64,000 nucleotides of DNA from Ottowia sp. (GCF_016703145.1 NZ_JADJCO010000003.1:1380001-1444000); one strand, 5' to 3'. Numbered from the stretch's first letter, positions 15,496 to 27,887 are shown. Notes: generated by a model not told the origin, from the sequence alone. Numbers and translations are program-made.

Positions 15496-15598
15496 GGCGC
15501 CGATTCTGGGCGCTGCCCGCGGGCCTGGCCATGCGCGATCGCCAGACCCGGCCTCAGTCCATGGCTGAGGCTGGCCGCGGGCGTGCTAGCGTTCGGAC

Positions 15599-16540
15599 AT
15601 GCACTTCGACCTGACCGACCTGCGGCTGTTCCTGCACATCCACGACACCGGCAGCATCACCGCCGGCGCGGCGCGCATGCCCCTCACGCTCGCTTCGGCC
15701 AGCGCCCGCGTGCAGGCCCTGGAAGCGGCCCTGGGCACGCCGCTGCTGGTGCGCGAGCGGCGCGGCGTGCGCCCCACGCCGGCCGGCCTGACGCTGGCCG
15801 ATCACGCGCGCCGGGTGCTGGCACAGGTCGATCTGCTGCGGGGCGAGATGGCGCAGCATTCGGGCGGCCCCAAGGGCCACGTGCGCCTGCTGGCCAACAC
15901 CTCGGCGGCCACGGCCCACCTGCCGGGGTCGCTGGCGCGCTTTCTGGCCGCGCATCCCGGCTATTCGCTCGACATGGAGGAGCGCGCCAGCGACCAGATC
16001 GCCGATGCGCTGCGGCAGGCGCGGGCCGATCTGGGCGTGATGTCCGACGCGGCCGACGCGACCGGGCTGCAGTGCGCCGTGTGGCGCGCCGACCCGCTGG
16101 TGCTGGTCACGCCGCGCGGCCACGCCCTGGCCGGGCGGCGGCGCGTGCGGCTGGAGGACGTGGTGGACGAGCCCTTCCTGGGCCTGCACGAGCACAACGC
16201 CCTGCAGGCGCTGGTGACGGCGCAGGCGCGCCGCCTGGGGCGGGCGCTGCCCTGCCGGGTGCGCCTGGGCAGCCTGGAGGCGGTGTGCCGCATGGTGGGC
16301 CGGGGCGCGGGCGTGGCCATCGTGCCGCGCGCCGTGGCCGAGCGCGAGGCGCGCGGCGCCGGCCTGCGCCGCGTGGCCCTGGGCGATGCCTGGGCGGCGC
16401 GGCAACTGGTGGTGTGCGCGCGCTGGTGGGACGCGCTGCCGCCGCCGGCCGCGCGCCTGGCGCGCTACCTGCTGGATGCTGCGGACGGGGTCGGAGCGAT
16501 GGCGAAAACTATCGAAAAGATAGCTGGCGGCGTAGAATAG
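15599..16540 (+). CDS. LysR-type transcriptional regulator
   Basis: 313 residues: N-terminal winged helix (about 1-60; LRLFLHIHDTGSITAGAARM, then ASARVQALEAALGTPLLVRERRGV) and a substrate-binding domain (about 90-295). Divergent from the TauE/SafE gene, so that gene is the likely target. The final 12-14 residues (AKTIEKIAGGVE) are encoded by a family-2 repeat that also supplies the TAG stop, so the native C-terminus was probably different. Confidence 0.92.
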   Translation: MHFDLTDLRLFLHIHDTGSITAGAARMPLTLASASARVQALEAALGTPLLVRERRGVRPTPAGLTLADHARRVLAQVDLLRGEMAQHSGGPKGHVRLLANTSAATAHLPGSLARFLAAHPGYSLDMEERASDQIADALRQARADLGVMSDAADATGLQCAVWRADPLVLVTPRGHALAGRRRVRLEDVVDEPFLGLHEHNALQALVTAQARRLGRALPCRVRLGSLEAVCRMVGRGAGVAIVPRAVAEREARGAGLRRVALGDAWAARQLVVCARWWDALPPPAARLARYLLDAADGVGAMAKTIEKIAGGVE

Positions 16541-16562
16541 ACGAGGGCTGGTGGCCTAAAAG
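16501..16562 (+). repeat. Dispersed repeat family 2 copy
   Basis: AAAACTATCGAAAAGATAGC, then GGCGTAGAATAGACGAGGGC and GGCTTGAAA. It overlaps the last codons and stop of the LysR gene. Confidence 0.7.
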
Positions 16563-16590
16563 GCTTGAAAACCTCGGCAGGCGCGGCGCG

Positions 16591-18408
<1,818 letters not shown>

Positions 18409-18776
18409 CGGATGGTGGCGCCGGTCTCGTCGCGGCGCGGGAGCGTCAAACCTGTTCCGGCGGGTGCCGGCCAGTCAGGGAAGGCTTGAAGCGGGTTCTT
18501 CTTGGGTGGGCGCCTGAAAAGGCTTGAGTGCCTTGAAAGGGGCCCCAGCGGAAGGGCTGGCTGAAGCGGGGGACTGGTGATCCGCCAGCGCCGGCATTAT
18601 CGCACGCCGGGTGCGGGCCGCCCACAGCGCCGATAATCACCGCCGAACGGCGCGCGGCCGCAGGCCGCCCGAGCACCACGCCGTCCCGTCCCTGCCTCCC
18701 CCAGAGATTTCAAGCGTTTTTGGCCGCCAGCCGGCGTCCATGTTGCGCCAACAGCTATTAATTTAAGAGTATATCC
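18409..18776. other. Divergent intergenic region rhlE / ettA
   Basis: A 368-bp gap that must hold promoters of both genes. No gene is seen. The right end (18709-18766) is a family-2 repeat that forms most of the ettA leader; the AT-rich TATTAATTTAAGAGTATATCC before the ettA ATG has no good Shine-Dalgarno. A Pro-rich antisense reading frame here has no conserved features. Confidence 0.6.
18709..18766 (-). repeat. Dispersed repeat family 2 copy in the ettA leader
   Basis: On the minus strand: AAATTAATAGCTGTTGGCGC, then ATGGACGCCGGCTGGCGGCC and AAAAACGCTTGAAA. This copy is close to consensus. Confidence 0.75.
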
Positions 18777-20438
<1,662 letters not shown>

Positions 20439-20479
20439 GCGCCTGGGGCCGGGCGGACTTCGCTCCGCCGCCGCGCCAA

Positions 20480-20518
20480 AAAAATCGCGTGCACCGGGTC
20501 GCCGGGCACGCGATTTTT
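20480..20518 (+). terminator. Bidirectional terminator between ettA and norB
   Basis: AAAAATCGCGTGC (20480-20492) pairs perfectly with GCACGCGATTTTT (20506-20518). A and T runs on both sides allow it to end both the ettA and the norB transcripts. Confidence 0.9.
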
Positions 20519-20577
20519 CATCGTCGAGAGAGGTACGGGGCACGCGCAGGACGATCCCGCGCGGCCCGCATGCCGCG

Positions 20578-22857
20578 CTACCTGGCGGGTTGCAACAGGG
20601 GTTCCGCGGGGCTCGTGGCGCCACGGCCCATCAGGCCGATGACCACCTGCCAGGCCATCGCCACCGCGCCGACGATGAACACCACGTCGCCGAAGGTGCG
20701 CACCCAGCGCAGCGTCTGCAGGAGCGGCTGCTGCATGAACGCCTCGCTGCGCGCCCACCACAGGCCCTCGGTCACGCTGGCGTGGAACTGGATCACGCCG
20801 ATGGGCAGCAGGCTGGTGGTGATCATCAGCACCAGGCCGGCGTTCAGGCCCCAGAAGGCGGTCTTCATCAGCCCTTCGCTGAACACGAACCGCGGCCGCA
20901 CGTAGCGCAGCACCATCAGCGTGAAGCCCAGGGCCAGAAAGCCGTAGACCCCGAACAGCGCGGCGTGCGCATGCACCGGCGTGGTGTTCAGCCCCTGGAT
21001 GTAGTACAGCGAGATCGGCGGGTTGATCATGAAGCCAAAAACGCCCGCGCCCAGCATGTTCCAGAACGCCACGGCGACGAAGCAGGCCAGGGGCCACTTC
21101 AGGTTGGCCATCCACGGCGCGCGGGTCTTCAGGCGCCAGTTTTCCCAGGCCTCGTGGCCCAGCACGATCAGCGGCACCACTTCGAGCGCGCTGAAGGCGG
21201 CGCCCACCGCCATCACCGGCGTGGTGGTGCCCGCGAAGTACAGGTGGTGGAAGGTGCCCGGAATGCCGCCCAGCATGAACAGCGAGGCCGAGGCCAGGCT
21301 GGCCGAGGTGGCCATCGACCGCGACACCAGCCCCATGCTGCTGAACACGAAGGCCAGCGCCGTGGTGGCGAACACTTCGAAGAAGCCTTCCACCCACAGG
21401 TGCACCACCCACCAGCGCCAGTACTCCATCACCGACAGGTTGGTGCGCTCGCCGTAGAACAGGCCGGCGCCGTAGAACAGGCCGATGGCGCCCACCGAGG
21501 CGGTGAGCAGCGCCAGCAGGTTCTTGTCCTCGCCGTTGCGCCTGAACAGCGCCGGCAGCACGCCGCGCAGCATCAGCACCAGCCACAGCAGGATGCCGAC
21601 GTACTTGAGGATCTGCCAGACGCGGCCCAGGTCCACGTACTCGTAACCCTGGTGGCCGAGCCAGAAGTTCCACTCGGCCGGCATGATGTGCGCGATGGCC
21701 AGGTAGTTGCCGACGAAGGAGCCGACGCACACGAACACCAGCGCCCAGAACAGCACGTCCACGCCCAGCTTCTGGAACTTCGGATCCTTGCCGCCGTTGA
21801 TCACCGGCGCCAGGAACAGGCCCACGGCCAGGAAGCCGGTGGCGATCCAGAACAGCGCGCTCTGGATGTGCCAGGTGCGCGTGAGCGCGTAGGGCAGCCA
21901 CTGCGACACGTCGATGCCGTAGAAGTGCTGTCCTTCCACGGTGTAGTGCGCCGTGAAGCCGCCCAGGAACACCTGGAACACGAACAGCGCCACCACCAGG
22001 AACAGGTACTTGCCCAGCGCGCGCTGCGAGGGCGTGAGGGCGAAGCTGGTCAGCGGGTCGCGCGCCGGCGCTTCCGGGTGGGGCTCGTCATGGCGGCGCA
22101 GGAAGGACCAGCCCCAGATCAGGAAGCCCACGCCTGCCAGCAGCACCACCACGCTGGCGATCGACCACACCACGTTCTCGCTGCTGGGCACGTTGCCGAT
22201 CAGCGGCTCGTGCGGCCAGTTGTTGGTGTAGGTCACGCGGCTGTCGGGGCGCTCGGTGGCGGCGGCCCAGGCGGTCCAGAAGAAGAAGCGCGCGAGCTGC
22301 TGGCGCCGCTCGGCGCTGGGCAGCGTGTCTTCCTTCATGGCGAAGCTCTGGCGGGTCTTCCTGAACGCCGGATCGGCCGAGAAGAGCTGGTCGTAGTAGG
22401 CCGCTGTCTGCGCGATGGCCTGGGCGCGGCGCGCGCTCACCACCAGGTGGTTCGAGGCGTCGACGCGGTTCTTGCGGTACTCGGCCTTCAGCTCGGCGCG
22501 CAGCGCGCCCTGGCGGCTTTCGTCCAGTTCCGCGTAGGCCTTGCCGTGGCGCTCCTGGGCGGTCAGGTCGAGCCAGGCGCTCAGCTCGCGGTGCAGCCAG
22601 TCGGCCGTCCAGTCGGGCGCCTGGTAGGCGCCGTGGCCCCAGATCGAGCCCAGTTGCATGCCGCCCACCGACTGCCAGGCGGTCTGGCCGTCCAGGATGT
22701 CCTTCTCGGTGAACAGCGCCTGGCCCTGGGTGGTAGCGACCTGGGCGGGAACCGGCGGCGCCGAGCGGTAGATGTCGACGCCGAAGTAGCCCAGCAGCGA
22801 GAACATCGCGATGCACAGGCCGATCAGCGTGAACCAGTGTTTTTTGTACGGACCCAT
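20578..22857 (-). CDS. norB: Quinol-dependent nitric oxide reductase (qNor)
   Basis: 759 residues, the length of single-subunit NorB/NorZ enzymes that fuse the NorC-like N-terminal domain to the catalytic subunit. The N-terminus has one membrane helix and a periplasmic part without a CxxCH haem c motif, the sign of the quinol-using form (about residues 1-230). Then follow about 12 helices with the conserved histidines, including HLWVEGFFE (non-haem iron glutamate region), HLYFAGTT and HAHAALFG. It reduces 2 NO to N2O at the inner membrane with ubiquinol. It starts 22 bp behind ytfE with an AGGAGAG site and is controlled with it by NorR/sigma-54. Confidence 0.95.
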   Translation of the reverse strand: MGPYKKHWFTLIGLCIAMFSLLGYFGVDIYRSAPPVPAQVATTQGQALFTEKDILDGQTAWQSVGGMQLGSIWGHGAYQAPDWTADWLHRELSAWLDLTAQERHGKAYAELDESRQGALRAELKAEYRKNRVDASNHLVVSARRAQAIAQTAAYYDQLFSADPAFRKTRQSFAMKEDTLPSAERRQQLARFFFWTAWAAATERPDSRVTYTNNWPHEPLIGNVPSSENVVWSIASVVVLLAGVGFLIWGWSFLRRHDEPHPEAPARDPLTSFALTPSQRALGKYLFLVVALFVFQVFLGGFTAHYTVEGQHFYGIDVSQWLPYALTRTWHIQSALFWIATGFLAVGLFLAPVINGGKDPKFQKLGVDVLFWALVFVCVGSFVGNYLAIAHIMPAEWNFWLGHQGYEYVDLGRVWQILKYVGILLWLVLMLRGVLPALFRRNGEDKNLLALLTASVGAIGLFYGAGLFYGERTNLSVMEYWRWWVVHLWVEGFFEVFATTALAFVFSSMGLVSRSMATSASLASASLFMLGGIPGTFHHLYFAGTTTPVMAVGAAFSALEVVPLIVLGHEAWENWRLKTRAPWMANLKWPLACFVAVAFWNMLGAGVFGFMINPPISLYYIQGLNTTPVHAHAALFGVYGFLALGFTLMVLRYVRPRFVFSEGLMKTAFWGLNAGLVLMITTSLLPIGVIQFHASVTEGLWWARSEAFMQQPLLQTLRWVRTFGDVVFIVGAVAMAWQVVIGLMGRGATSPAEPLLQPAR

Positions 22858-22879
22858 GATGGTCTCTCCTTTTCTTGTG

Positions 22880-23557
22880 TCAATGCACCTGCGCCGGCGC
22901 GAAGCGCTCGAACAGGATGTTGTTCTCGGTGTGGATGTGCGCCATCAGGTCCCGGCGGAAGGCGCGCAGGCCCGCGTAGAGCGCGCGCCACGTGGTGCAG
23001 GCGCCGGGCGGCGGGGTGATGCCGCGGGTCAGCGCCTCCAGGCGGCGCAGCTCGGCGCCGTGGCCGTCGTGCTCCAGGCGCATCACGCCGATCGGCATGG
23101 CGACCATCTCGCCCTGGCCTTGCGCGATCAGCGGGAACAGCACCATTTCTTCCTTGCGCATGTGGCTCACGAGCTCCAGCGCCAGGGCCTGCAGGTGGTC
23201 GGCCAGGCCGTGCGGGCAGGTGGCGCGTTCGCCATGCACCTGCTCCACCTTGCGCGCCAGCCGGATCAGCTCCGGCAGTTGCTCGCGGTGCACCTCGTGG
23301 TAGCGGGTGAGGATGTGATCGACCAGCTCGGCGTCGGTGGCCGCGCTCCAGTCGCGGTCCGGCGCGGTGCCGGCGCGCCGATGCAGGACCTGCAGCTCGG
23401 CGGCGATGGGCCTGGCGTCGATGCCGGCGGCATGCGCCGCCGTGCGCAGCGTGCGGTTGCCCGCGCAGCAGAAGTCGAGGCGGTGGTCGCCGAACAGGCG
23501 CGTGGCGCCCGGGATGCGGCGGGCCAGGTGGCCCAGCGATTGGTCCAGGTAGTTCAT
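22880..23557 (-). CDS. ytfE: Iron-sulfur cluster repair di-iron protein (RIC/ScdA/DnrN)
   Basis: 225 residues. The ScdA_N part carries the CC motif GDHRLDFCCAGN (about 23-34). The rest is a hemerythrin-like four-helix bundle with His/Glu ligands in YHEVHREQLPELI, SHMRKEEMVLFPL, RLEHDGHG and IHTENNILFER. It restores nitrosylated or oxidised Fe-S clusters. First gene of the ytfE-norB operon, with a good AAGGAG site, behind the sigma-54 promoter at 23678-23693. Confidence 0.93.
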   Translation of the reverse strand: MNYLDQSLGHLARRIPGATRLFGDHRLDFCCAGNRTLRTAAHAAGIDARPIAAELQVLHRRAGTAPDRDWSAATDAELVDHILTRYHEVHREQLPELIRLARKVEQVHGERATCPHGLADHLQALALELVSHMRKEEMVLFPLIAQGQGEMVAMPIGVMRLEHDGHGAELRRLEALTRGITPPPGACTTWRALYAGLRAFRRDLMAHIHTENNILFERFAPAQVH

Positions 23558-23677
23558 GAGGGCTCCTTGGGTGAGGGGGACTCGGGGCGCGCGCCCGGCG
23601 CGCGGGTGGGTGGCAAGCGTGGGGTCATGGTGGTGAATTCCTCCGGAAGTGAGTGCCGTTGCCGGCCTTCATCACGA

Positions 23678-23693
23678 TGCAATCGACAAGCCA
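23678..23693 (-). promoter_or_regulatory. Sigma-54 promoter of ytfE-norB
   Basis: On the minus strand TGGCTTGTCGATTGCA has GG and GC separated by ten bases, as in the -24/-12 consensus TGGCAC-N5-TTGCA. It points to ytfE and lies 25-80 bp from the NorR sites. Confidence 0.85.
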
Positions 23694-23703
23694 GAAAAAA
23701 TCC

Positions 23704-23732
23704 TTTTCAATTCAATGGGTTGCGAATATAAT
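23704..23732 (+). promoter_or_regulatory. Putative sigma-70 promoter of norR
   Basis: A perfect TATAAT (23727-23732) with a weak TTTTCA 17 bases upstream (23704-23709), pointing at norR. The -10 lies next to a NorR site, which would allow autorepression. Confidence 0.6.
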
Positions 23733-23774
23733 GGTAAAAACAACCTGATCTAATAATGGTTAAACAAACCATTA
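23718..23774. promoter_or_regulatory. NorR enhancer sites (GGT-N7-ACC)
   Basis: Two perfect GGT-N7-ACC sites at 23733-23745 and 23758-23770, the second inside the longer palindrome TAATGGTT-AAACA-AACCATTA. A degenerate third (GGT-N7-ATA) is at 23718-23730. Three GGT-N7-ACC sites are the published pattern for NorR of Ralstonia eutropha. Confidence 0.85.
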
Positions 23775-23784
23775 AAAGGTATTT

Positions 23785-25359
23785 ATGACCATGAATGCAG
23801 TCAATGCCTTGCTGCTGACCGACTTGGCGGTGGACCTGCCGGCCGGCGTGCGCCAGCAACGGTTGACCGAGACGCTGCGCCTGCACTTCCGTTGTGGCGC
23901 CGTGGCCTTGCTGCGCCTGGACGGCGACGGCGAGTTCCTGCGGCCGGTGGCCGTGGACGGGCTGTCCAGCGACGCGCTGGGCCGGCGCTTCGCCGTCAAG
24001 GAGCACCCGCGCCTGGCCGCCATCCTGCGGCGGCGCGAGATCACCTGCTTCCACCACGACAGCGGCCTGCCCGACCCCTACGACGGCCTGGTGATCGAGC
24101 GCCCCGGCGAGCCGCTGCACGTGCACGACTGCATGGGCGTGGCGCTGGACGTGGAGGGCCAGCGCTGGGGCGTGCTGACCCTGGACGCGCTGGTGGTGGG
24201 CACTTTCGACGCGCGAGCGCGGCAGGAACTGGCGCAACTGGTGGCGCTGGTCGAGGCGGTGGTGCGCCTGACGCGGCTGGAGGTGGCGCTGCGCGCCGCC
24301 CAGCAGTCGGCCGGCGCGCCGGGCTCGGGCCACGCGGCCTCGCGCGAGGACGGCGACATGGTGGGCCAGAGCGAGGCCATCGCGCGCCTGCTGCACGAGC
24401 TGCAGGTGGTGGCCGACACCGAGCTGCCGGTGCTGCTGCTGGGCGAGACCGGCGTCGGCAAGGAGCTGTTCGCGCACCGGCTGCACCGGCTGTCGCGGCG
24501 CGCGGCCCGGCCGCTGGTGCACGTCAACTGCGCGGCGCTGCCCGAATCGCTGGCCGAGAGCGAGCTGTTCGGCCACGTGCGCGGCGCGTTCTCGGGCGCG
24601 GTGAGCGAGCGGCCCGGCCGCTTCGAGGCCGCCGAGGGCGGCACGCTGTTCCTGGACGAGGTGGGCGAGCTGCCGCTGGCGCTGCAGGCCAAGCTGCTGC
24701 GCACGCTGCAGAACGGCGAGATCCAGCGCCTGGGCGCTGACAAGCCCAAGCGCGTGGACGTGCGCGTGATCGCCGCCACCAACCGCAGCCTGCGCGAGCA
24801 GGTGCGCGACGGCGCCTTCCGCGCCGACCTGTACCACCGGCTGTCGGTCTACCCGATCCCGATCCCGCCGCTGCGCGAGCGCGGCAACGACGTGCTGCTG
24901 CTGGCCGGGCGCTTCCTGGAGCTGAACCGCGCCCGCCTGGGCCTGCGCAGCCTGCGGCTGTCGGCCGCGTCGGACGAAGCCCTGCGCCGCTACCCCTGGC
25001 CGGGCAACGTGCGGGAGCTGGAGCACGTCGTCAGCCGCGCCGCGCTCAAGGCCCTGAGCCGCGGCGCCCGGCGCAGCGACATCGTGACGCTGGAGGCCGA
25101 CCAACTCGACCTGGACCTGGGAGTGCCCGCCGTCGCCGCGCCGGATGCGCAGGCGGCGCCGGTGCCGTCGGCCGGCGACGCGGCGCCGCGGTCGATGCGC
25201 GGCATCGTCGACGTGGCCCAGCGCGAGGCCATCCGCCAGGCGCTGGCCGGCCACGCGGACAACTGGAATCGCGCGGCGCGCGCGCTGGAGATCGATCCGA
25301 GCAACCTGCACAAGCTGGCCCGGCGGCTGGGGCTCAAGGCCAGCGCCGGGCCGGCCTGA
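23785..25359 (+). CDS. norR: Nitric-oxide-responsive sigma-54 activator
   Basis: 524 residues. The N-terminal GAF domain (about 20-165) keeps the segments that bind the NO-sensing iron in E. coli NorR: LPDPYDG (95-101), HDCMG with C116, and LTLDA with D134. The AAA+ domain has Walker A GETGVGKE (220-227), the sigma-54 contact loop GAFSGA (267-272) and Walker B GGTLFLDEVGEL (285-296). A Fis-type helix-turn-helix closes the protein (about 478-515, ending IDPSNLHKLARRLGL). The contact loop has Ser for the usual Thr (GAFTGA). Divergent from ytfE-norB, its target. Confidence 0.95.
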   Translation: MTMNAVNALLLTDLAVDLPAGVRQQRLTETLRLHFRCGAVALLRLDGDGEFLRPVAVDGLSSDALGRRFAVKEHPRLAAILRRREITCFHHDSGLPDPYDGLVIERPGEPLHVHDCMGVALDVEGQRWGVLTLDALVVGTFDARARQELAQLVALVEAVVRLTRLEVALRAAQQSAGAPGSGHAASREDGDMVGQSEAIARLLHELQVVADTELPVLLLGETGVGKELFAHRLHRLSRRAARPLVHVNCAALPESLAESELFGHVRGAFSGAVSERPGRFEAAEGGTLFLDEVGELPLALQAKLLRTLQNGEIQRLGADKPKRVDVRVIAATNRSLREQVRDGAFRADLYHRLSVYPIPIPPLRERGNDVLLLAGRFLELNRARLGLRSLRLSAASDEALRRYPWPGNVRELEHVVSRAALKALSRGARRSDIVTLEADQLDLDLGVPAVAAPDAQAAPVPSAGDAAPRSMRGIVDVAQREAIRQALAGHADNWNRAARALEIDPSNLHKLARRLGLKASAGPA

Positions 25360-25383
25360 TCAGGACGAAGGGGGCTGCATGAT

Positions 25384-25678
25384 CCTAGAAACGGCAGAGT
25401 TGACCGCTTGTCACCCTCGGGAAAGCCGCGTGAGCATTGACCTCGACGGCTTCGATGACCTTCACCTTTCGGGTGAGAGCGCTACGCGCCCGCCAGCACC
25501 GCGCTCGCCGCGCCATGCGGCGTTGCTCCTCCTTGCGCACAACAGTGCGTCGCGTCGTCTCCCTTGCAGGGCGCGGGCCGTCCACAGGCGCGCAGGCGCC
25601 TGTGGAGCCGCGGCGTTCACCCTTGCCTGCCACGCCAATCACGGCACTGGCGGGCGCGTTCAACTGCCGTTTCCAGGG
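25384..25678. mobile_element. MITE-like element with terminal inverted repeats
   Basis: Left end CCTAGAAACGGCAGAGTTGACCGC; right end, inverted, CCCTGGAAACGGCAG followed by TTGAACGC. TGAT flanks both ends and may be a target duplication. Inside is a perfect 9-bp hairpin CCACAGGCG...CGCCTGTGG (about 25591-25614). About 295 bp, with no transposase or conserved protein. It was probably moved in trans by an element not present here. Confidence 0.55.
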
Positions 25679-25704
25679 TGATCCACCGCGAATCGCGCAA
25701 CATA

Positions 25705-25768
25705 TAAAAATGATAGCGACTGACGCAATGCTGGCACGGGCTAATGCCGATTTATCCTTGGAATCGTG
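25705..25768 (+). repeat. Dispersed repeat family 2 copy
   Basis: AAAAATGATAGCGACTGACG, then GCTGGCACGGGCTAATGCCG and TTATCCTTGGAA, close to the family pattern. The gap 25679-25899 around it holds no gene. Confidence 0.6.
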
Positions 25769-25899
25769 CATGCTCCGGCCCGGGCGCGGCTCGCTTTGGT
25801 GCGTCTGGCCCGCCGCGCGTCATTTTCTGCACCAAATCGGGACGGCCGCAGGGTTCGCCAGGGCGACGCCTTCACGCCGCGCGGGGGCGAACCTGCAGG

Positions 25900-26574
25900 T
25901 TAAAACTCTGCCTCCAGTTCGTCGATCTCGTCCGGCTCGGCCAGCGCGTCCGCCACCCATTCCTGCATCGCGGGCAGGGCCATGACGGTCTGGCAGTACG
26001 CGGCGCACAGCGGGTCGAGCGCGACGTCGTAGCTCAGCAAGCGCGTGACCACCGGCGCGTACATCGCGTCGGCCAGCGTGGGCTGCTCGCCATACAGGTA
26101 AGGGCCGCCGCTGGCGTCCAGGCATTCGCGCCAGATGGCGGTGATGCGGTCGATGTCGGCCTGGGCGCGCGACCACACCTTGAAGTCCTTGAAGTGGGCG
26201 CGGATGTTCATGGGCAGCGCGCCGCGCAGCGACGCGAAGCCTGAATGCATCTCGCCGCAGATGGCGCGGCAGTGCGCGCGCTGGCGCAAGTCGGCGGGCA
26301 GGAGGCCGGCCTGCGGCCGGATCTCGTTCAGGTATTCGCCGATGGCCAGGGTGTCCCACACCGTGATGCCGTCATGCGCCAGCGCCGGCACCCGCATGGA
26401 CGACGACAGCAGCAGCATCTCGGCCTTCATCGCCGGGTCGTCGGCCGGGATCACGTGCTCGGTGAAGGGCAGGCCGGCCAGCTTGCACATCAGCCAGCCG
26501 CGCAGCGCCCAGGCGCCATAGTTGCGGCTGCTGATTGTCAAGACGGCGGGGGCGGCGGCGCGGCGTGTGGCCAT
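25900..26574 (-). CDS. Glutathione S-transferase family protein
   Basis: 224 residues from the ATG at 26574 with an AGGAG site. Thioredoxin-like N-terminal domain: ISSRNYGAWALRGWLMCKLAGLPF, SSSMRVPALAHDG (cis-Pro before the beta3 strand), VWDTLAIGEYLNE (glutathione-binding Asp-Thr in place of the common Glu-Ser). A helical C-terminal domain has PTLADAMYAPVVTRL. Cytosolic. Substrate unknown; the form resembles the GST_N_3/GST_C group common in Burkholderiales. It diverges from phaZ, 89 bp away. Confidence 0.87.
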   Translation of the reverse strand: MATRRAAAPAVLTISSRNYGAWALRGWLMCKLAGLPFTEHVIPADDPAMKAEMLLLSSSMRVPALAHDGITVWDTLAIGEYLNEIRPQAGLLPADLRQRAHCRAICGEMHSGFASLRGALPMNIRAHFKDFKVWSRAQADIDRITAIWRECLDASGGPYLYGEQPTLADAMYAPVVTRLLSYDVALDPLCAAYCQTVMALPAMQEWVADALAEPDEIDELEAEF

Positions 26575-26663
26575 GGGTCTGCTCCTGGGAAAAGCCATCC
26601 CGCCGCAAGTCCCATGCCAGGGACATGCCGCGGGCGCTGGCCCGCAAATTGCAATGTCTCCGC

Positions 26664-27887
26664 ATGCTCTATCAGATGTATCAGGCGCAGTCCGATCTGG
26701 CCTCCCCCGCGCGCATGGCCGCCGGGTTCATGGGGCCGGCGCTGGCCGGTGCCAGCCCGCGCAGCCCGCTGGCGCACGCGGCGGCCACGCTGGAGGTGAT
26801 GTCGCGCCTGCGAATCACGCACCGCCGGCCCGACTACGGCATCGCCGACGTGTGCGTGGACGGCGAGACGGTGTCGGTGGTGCAGGAGGCCGCGCTGGTG
26901 GCGCCTTTCGGCACGCTGTTGCACTTCAGGAGGCTGATGCCCGCGGGCAGCCCGGCGCAACCGCGGGTGCTGCTGGCCGCGCCGCTGTCGGGCCACTTCG
27001 CCACCCTGCTGCGCGACACCGTGCGCACGCTGCTGCGCGACCACGACGTGTACGTCACCGACTGGCACAACGCGCGCGACGTGCCGCTGGGCAGCGGCCG
27101 CTTCGGGCTGGACGACTACGCCCTGCAGATCGTCGCCTTCCTGCGCGCCATGGGCCCCGGCGCGCACCTGGTGGCCGTGTGCCAGCCCTGCGTGGCGGCA
27201 CTGGCCGCCACCGCGCTGATGGCCGAGGACGACGACCCCGCCACGCCGCGCAGCCTGACCCTGATGGCCGGCCCGGTGGACTGCCGCGTCAACCCCACGC
27301 AGGTCAACACGCTGGCCACCGAGCGGCCCATCGGCTGGTTCGAGCGCAACCTGATCAGCCACGTGCCCTGGCCGCACCGCGGCGCGGGGCGCCGCGTGTA
27401 CCCCGGCTTCGTGCAGCTCAGCGCCTTCATGAGCATGAACCTGGAGCGCCACCAGGCGCAGTTCCGCCACCTGTACCAGCACCTGGTCGATGGCGAAACC
27501 GAGCAGGCCCAGGCCATCCTGACCTTCTACGACGAGTACCTGGCCGTCAACGACCTGCCGGCCGAGTTCTACCTGGAGACGGTGCACCGCGTGTTCCAGA
27601 CCTACGACCTGCCGCGCGGCGCGCTCACCGTGGCCGGCCGCGCCGTGCGGCCCGAGGCCATCCGCCGCACCGCGCTGCTCACGGTGGAGGGCGAGCGCGA
27701 CGACATCTGCGCCGTCGGCCAGACCGTGGCGGCGCAGGACCTGTGCCCCAACATCCGGCCCTACCTCAAGTCGCACCACCTGCAGGCCGGCGTGGGGCAC
27801 TACGGCGTGTTCAGTGGCAGCAAGTGGAACACGCAGATCTACCCGCGCGTGCGCGAAACGATCCGCATGGCGGCTGAATTGCATTGA
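26664..27887 (+). CDS. phaZ: Intracellular polyhydroxybutyrate depolymerase
   Basis: 407 residues beginning MLYQMYQAQSDLASPAR, the typical PhaZ1-type start; earlier in-frame codons are not conserved. It has an alpha/beta-hydrolase-like fold with the family's cysteine nucleophile motif AVCQPCVA (about residue 175) and conserved VYVTDWHNARDVP and VGHYGVFSGSKW blocks. The family cleaves granule-bound amorphous PHB inside the cell to 3-hydroxybutyrate. 3-Hydroxybutyrate dehydrogenase and the scoAB CoA-transferase further along (49487-51720) would carry the product onwards. Confidence 0.93.
   Translation: MLYQMYQAQSDLASPARMAAGFMGPALAGASPRSPLAHAAATLEVMSRLRITHRRPDYGIADVCVDGETVSVVQEAALVAPFGTLLHFRRLMPAGSPAQPRVLLAAPLSGHFATLLRDTVRTLLRDHDVYVTDWHNARDVPLGSGRFGLDDYALQIVAFLRAMGPGAHLVAVCQPCVAALAATALMAEDDDPATPRSLTLMAGPVDCRVNPTQVNTLATERPIGWFERNLISHVPWPHRGAGRRVYPGFVQLSAFMSMNLERHQAQFRHLYQHLVDGETEQAQAILTFYDEYLAVNDLPAEFYLETVHRVFQTYDLPRGALTVAGRAVRPEAIRRTALLTVEGERDDICAVGQTVAAQDLCPNIRPYLKSHHLQAGVGHYGVFSGSKWNTQIYPRVRETIRMAAELH

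Noticed and set aside
20590..23019. An 809-codon frame antisense to norB
   Set aside because: Shadow of norB, rich in His/Gln/Arg, without domains.
25385..25771. A 128-codon minus-strand frame over the MITE-like element
   Set aside because: It spans inverted repeats and a hairpin and resembles no protein; better explained as element DNA.
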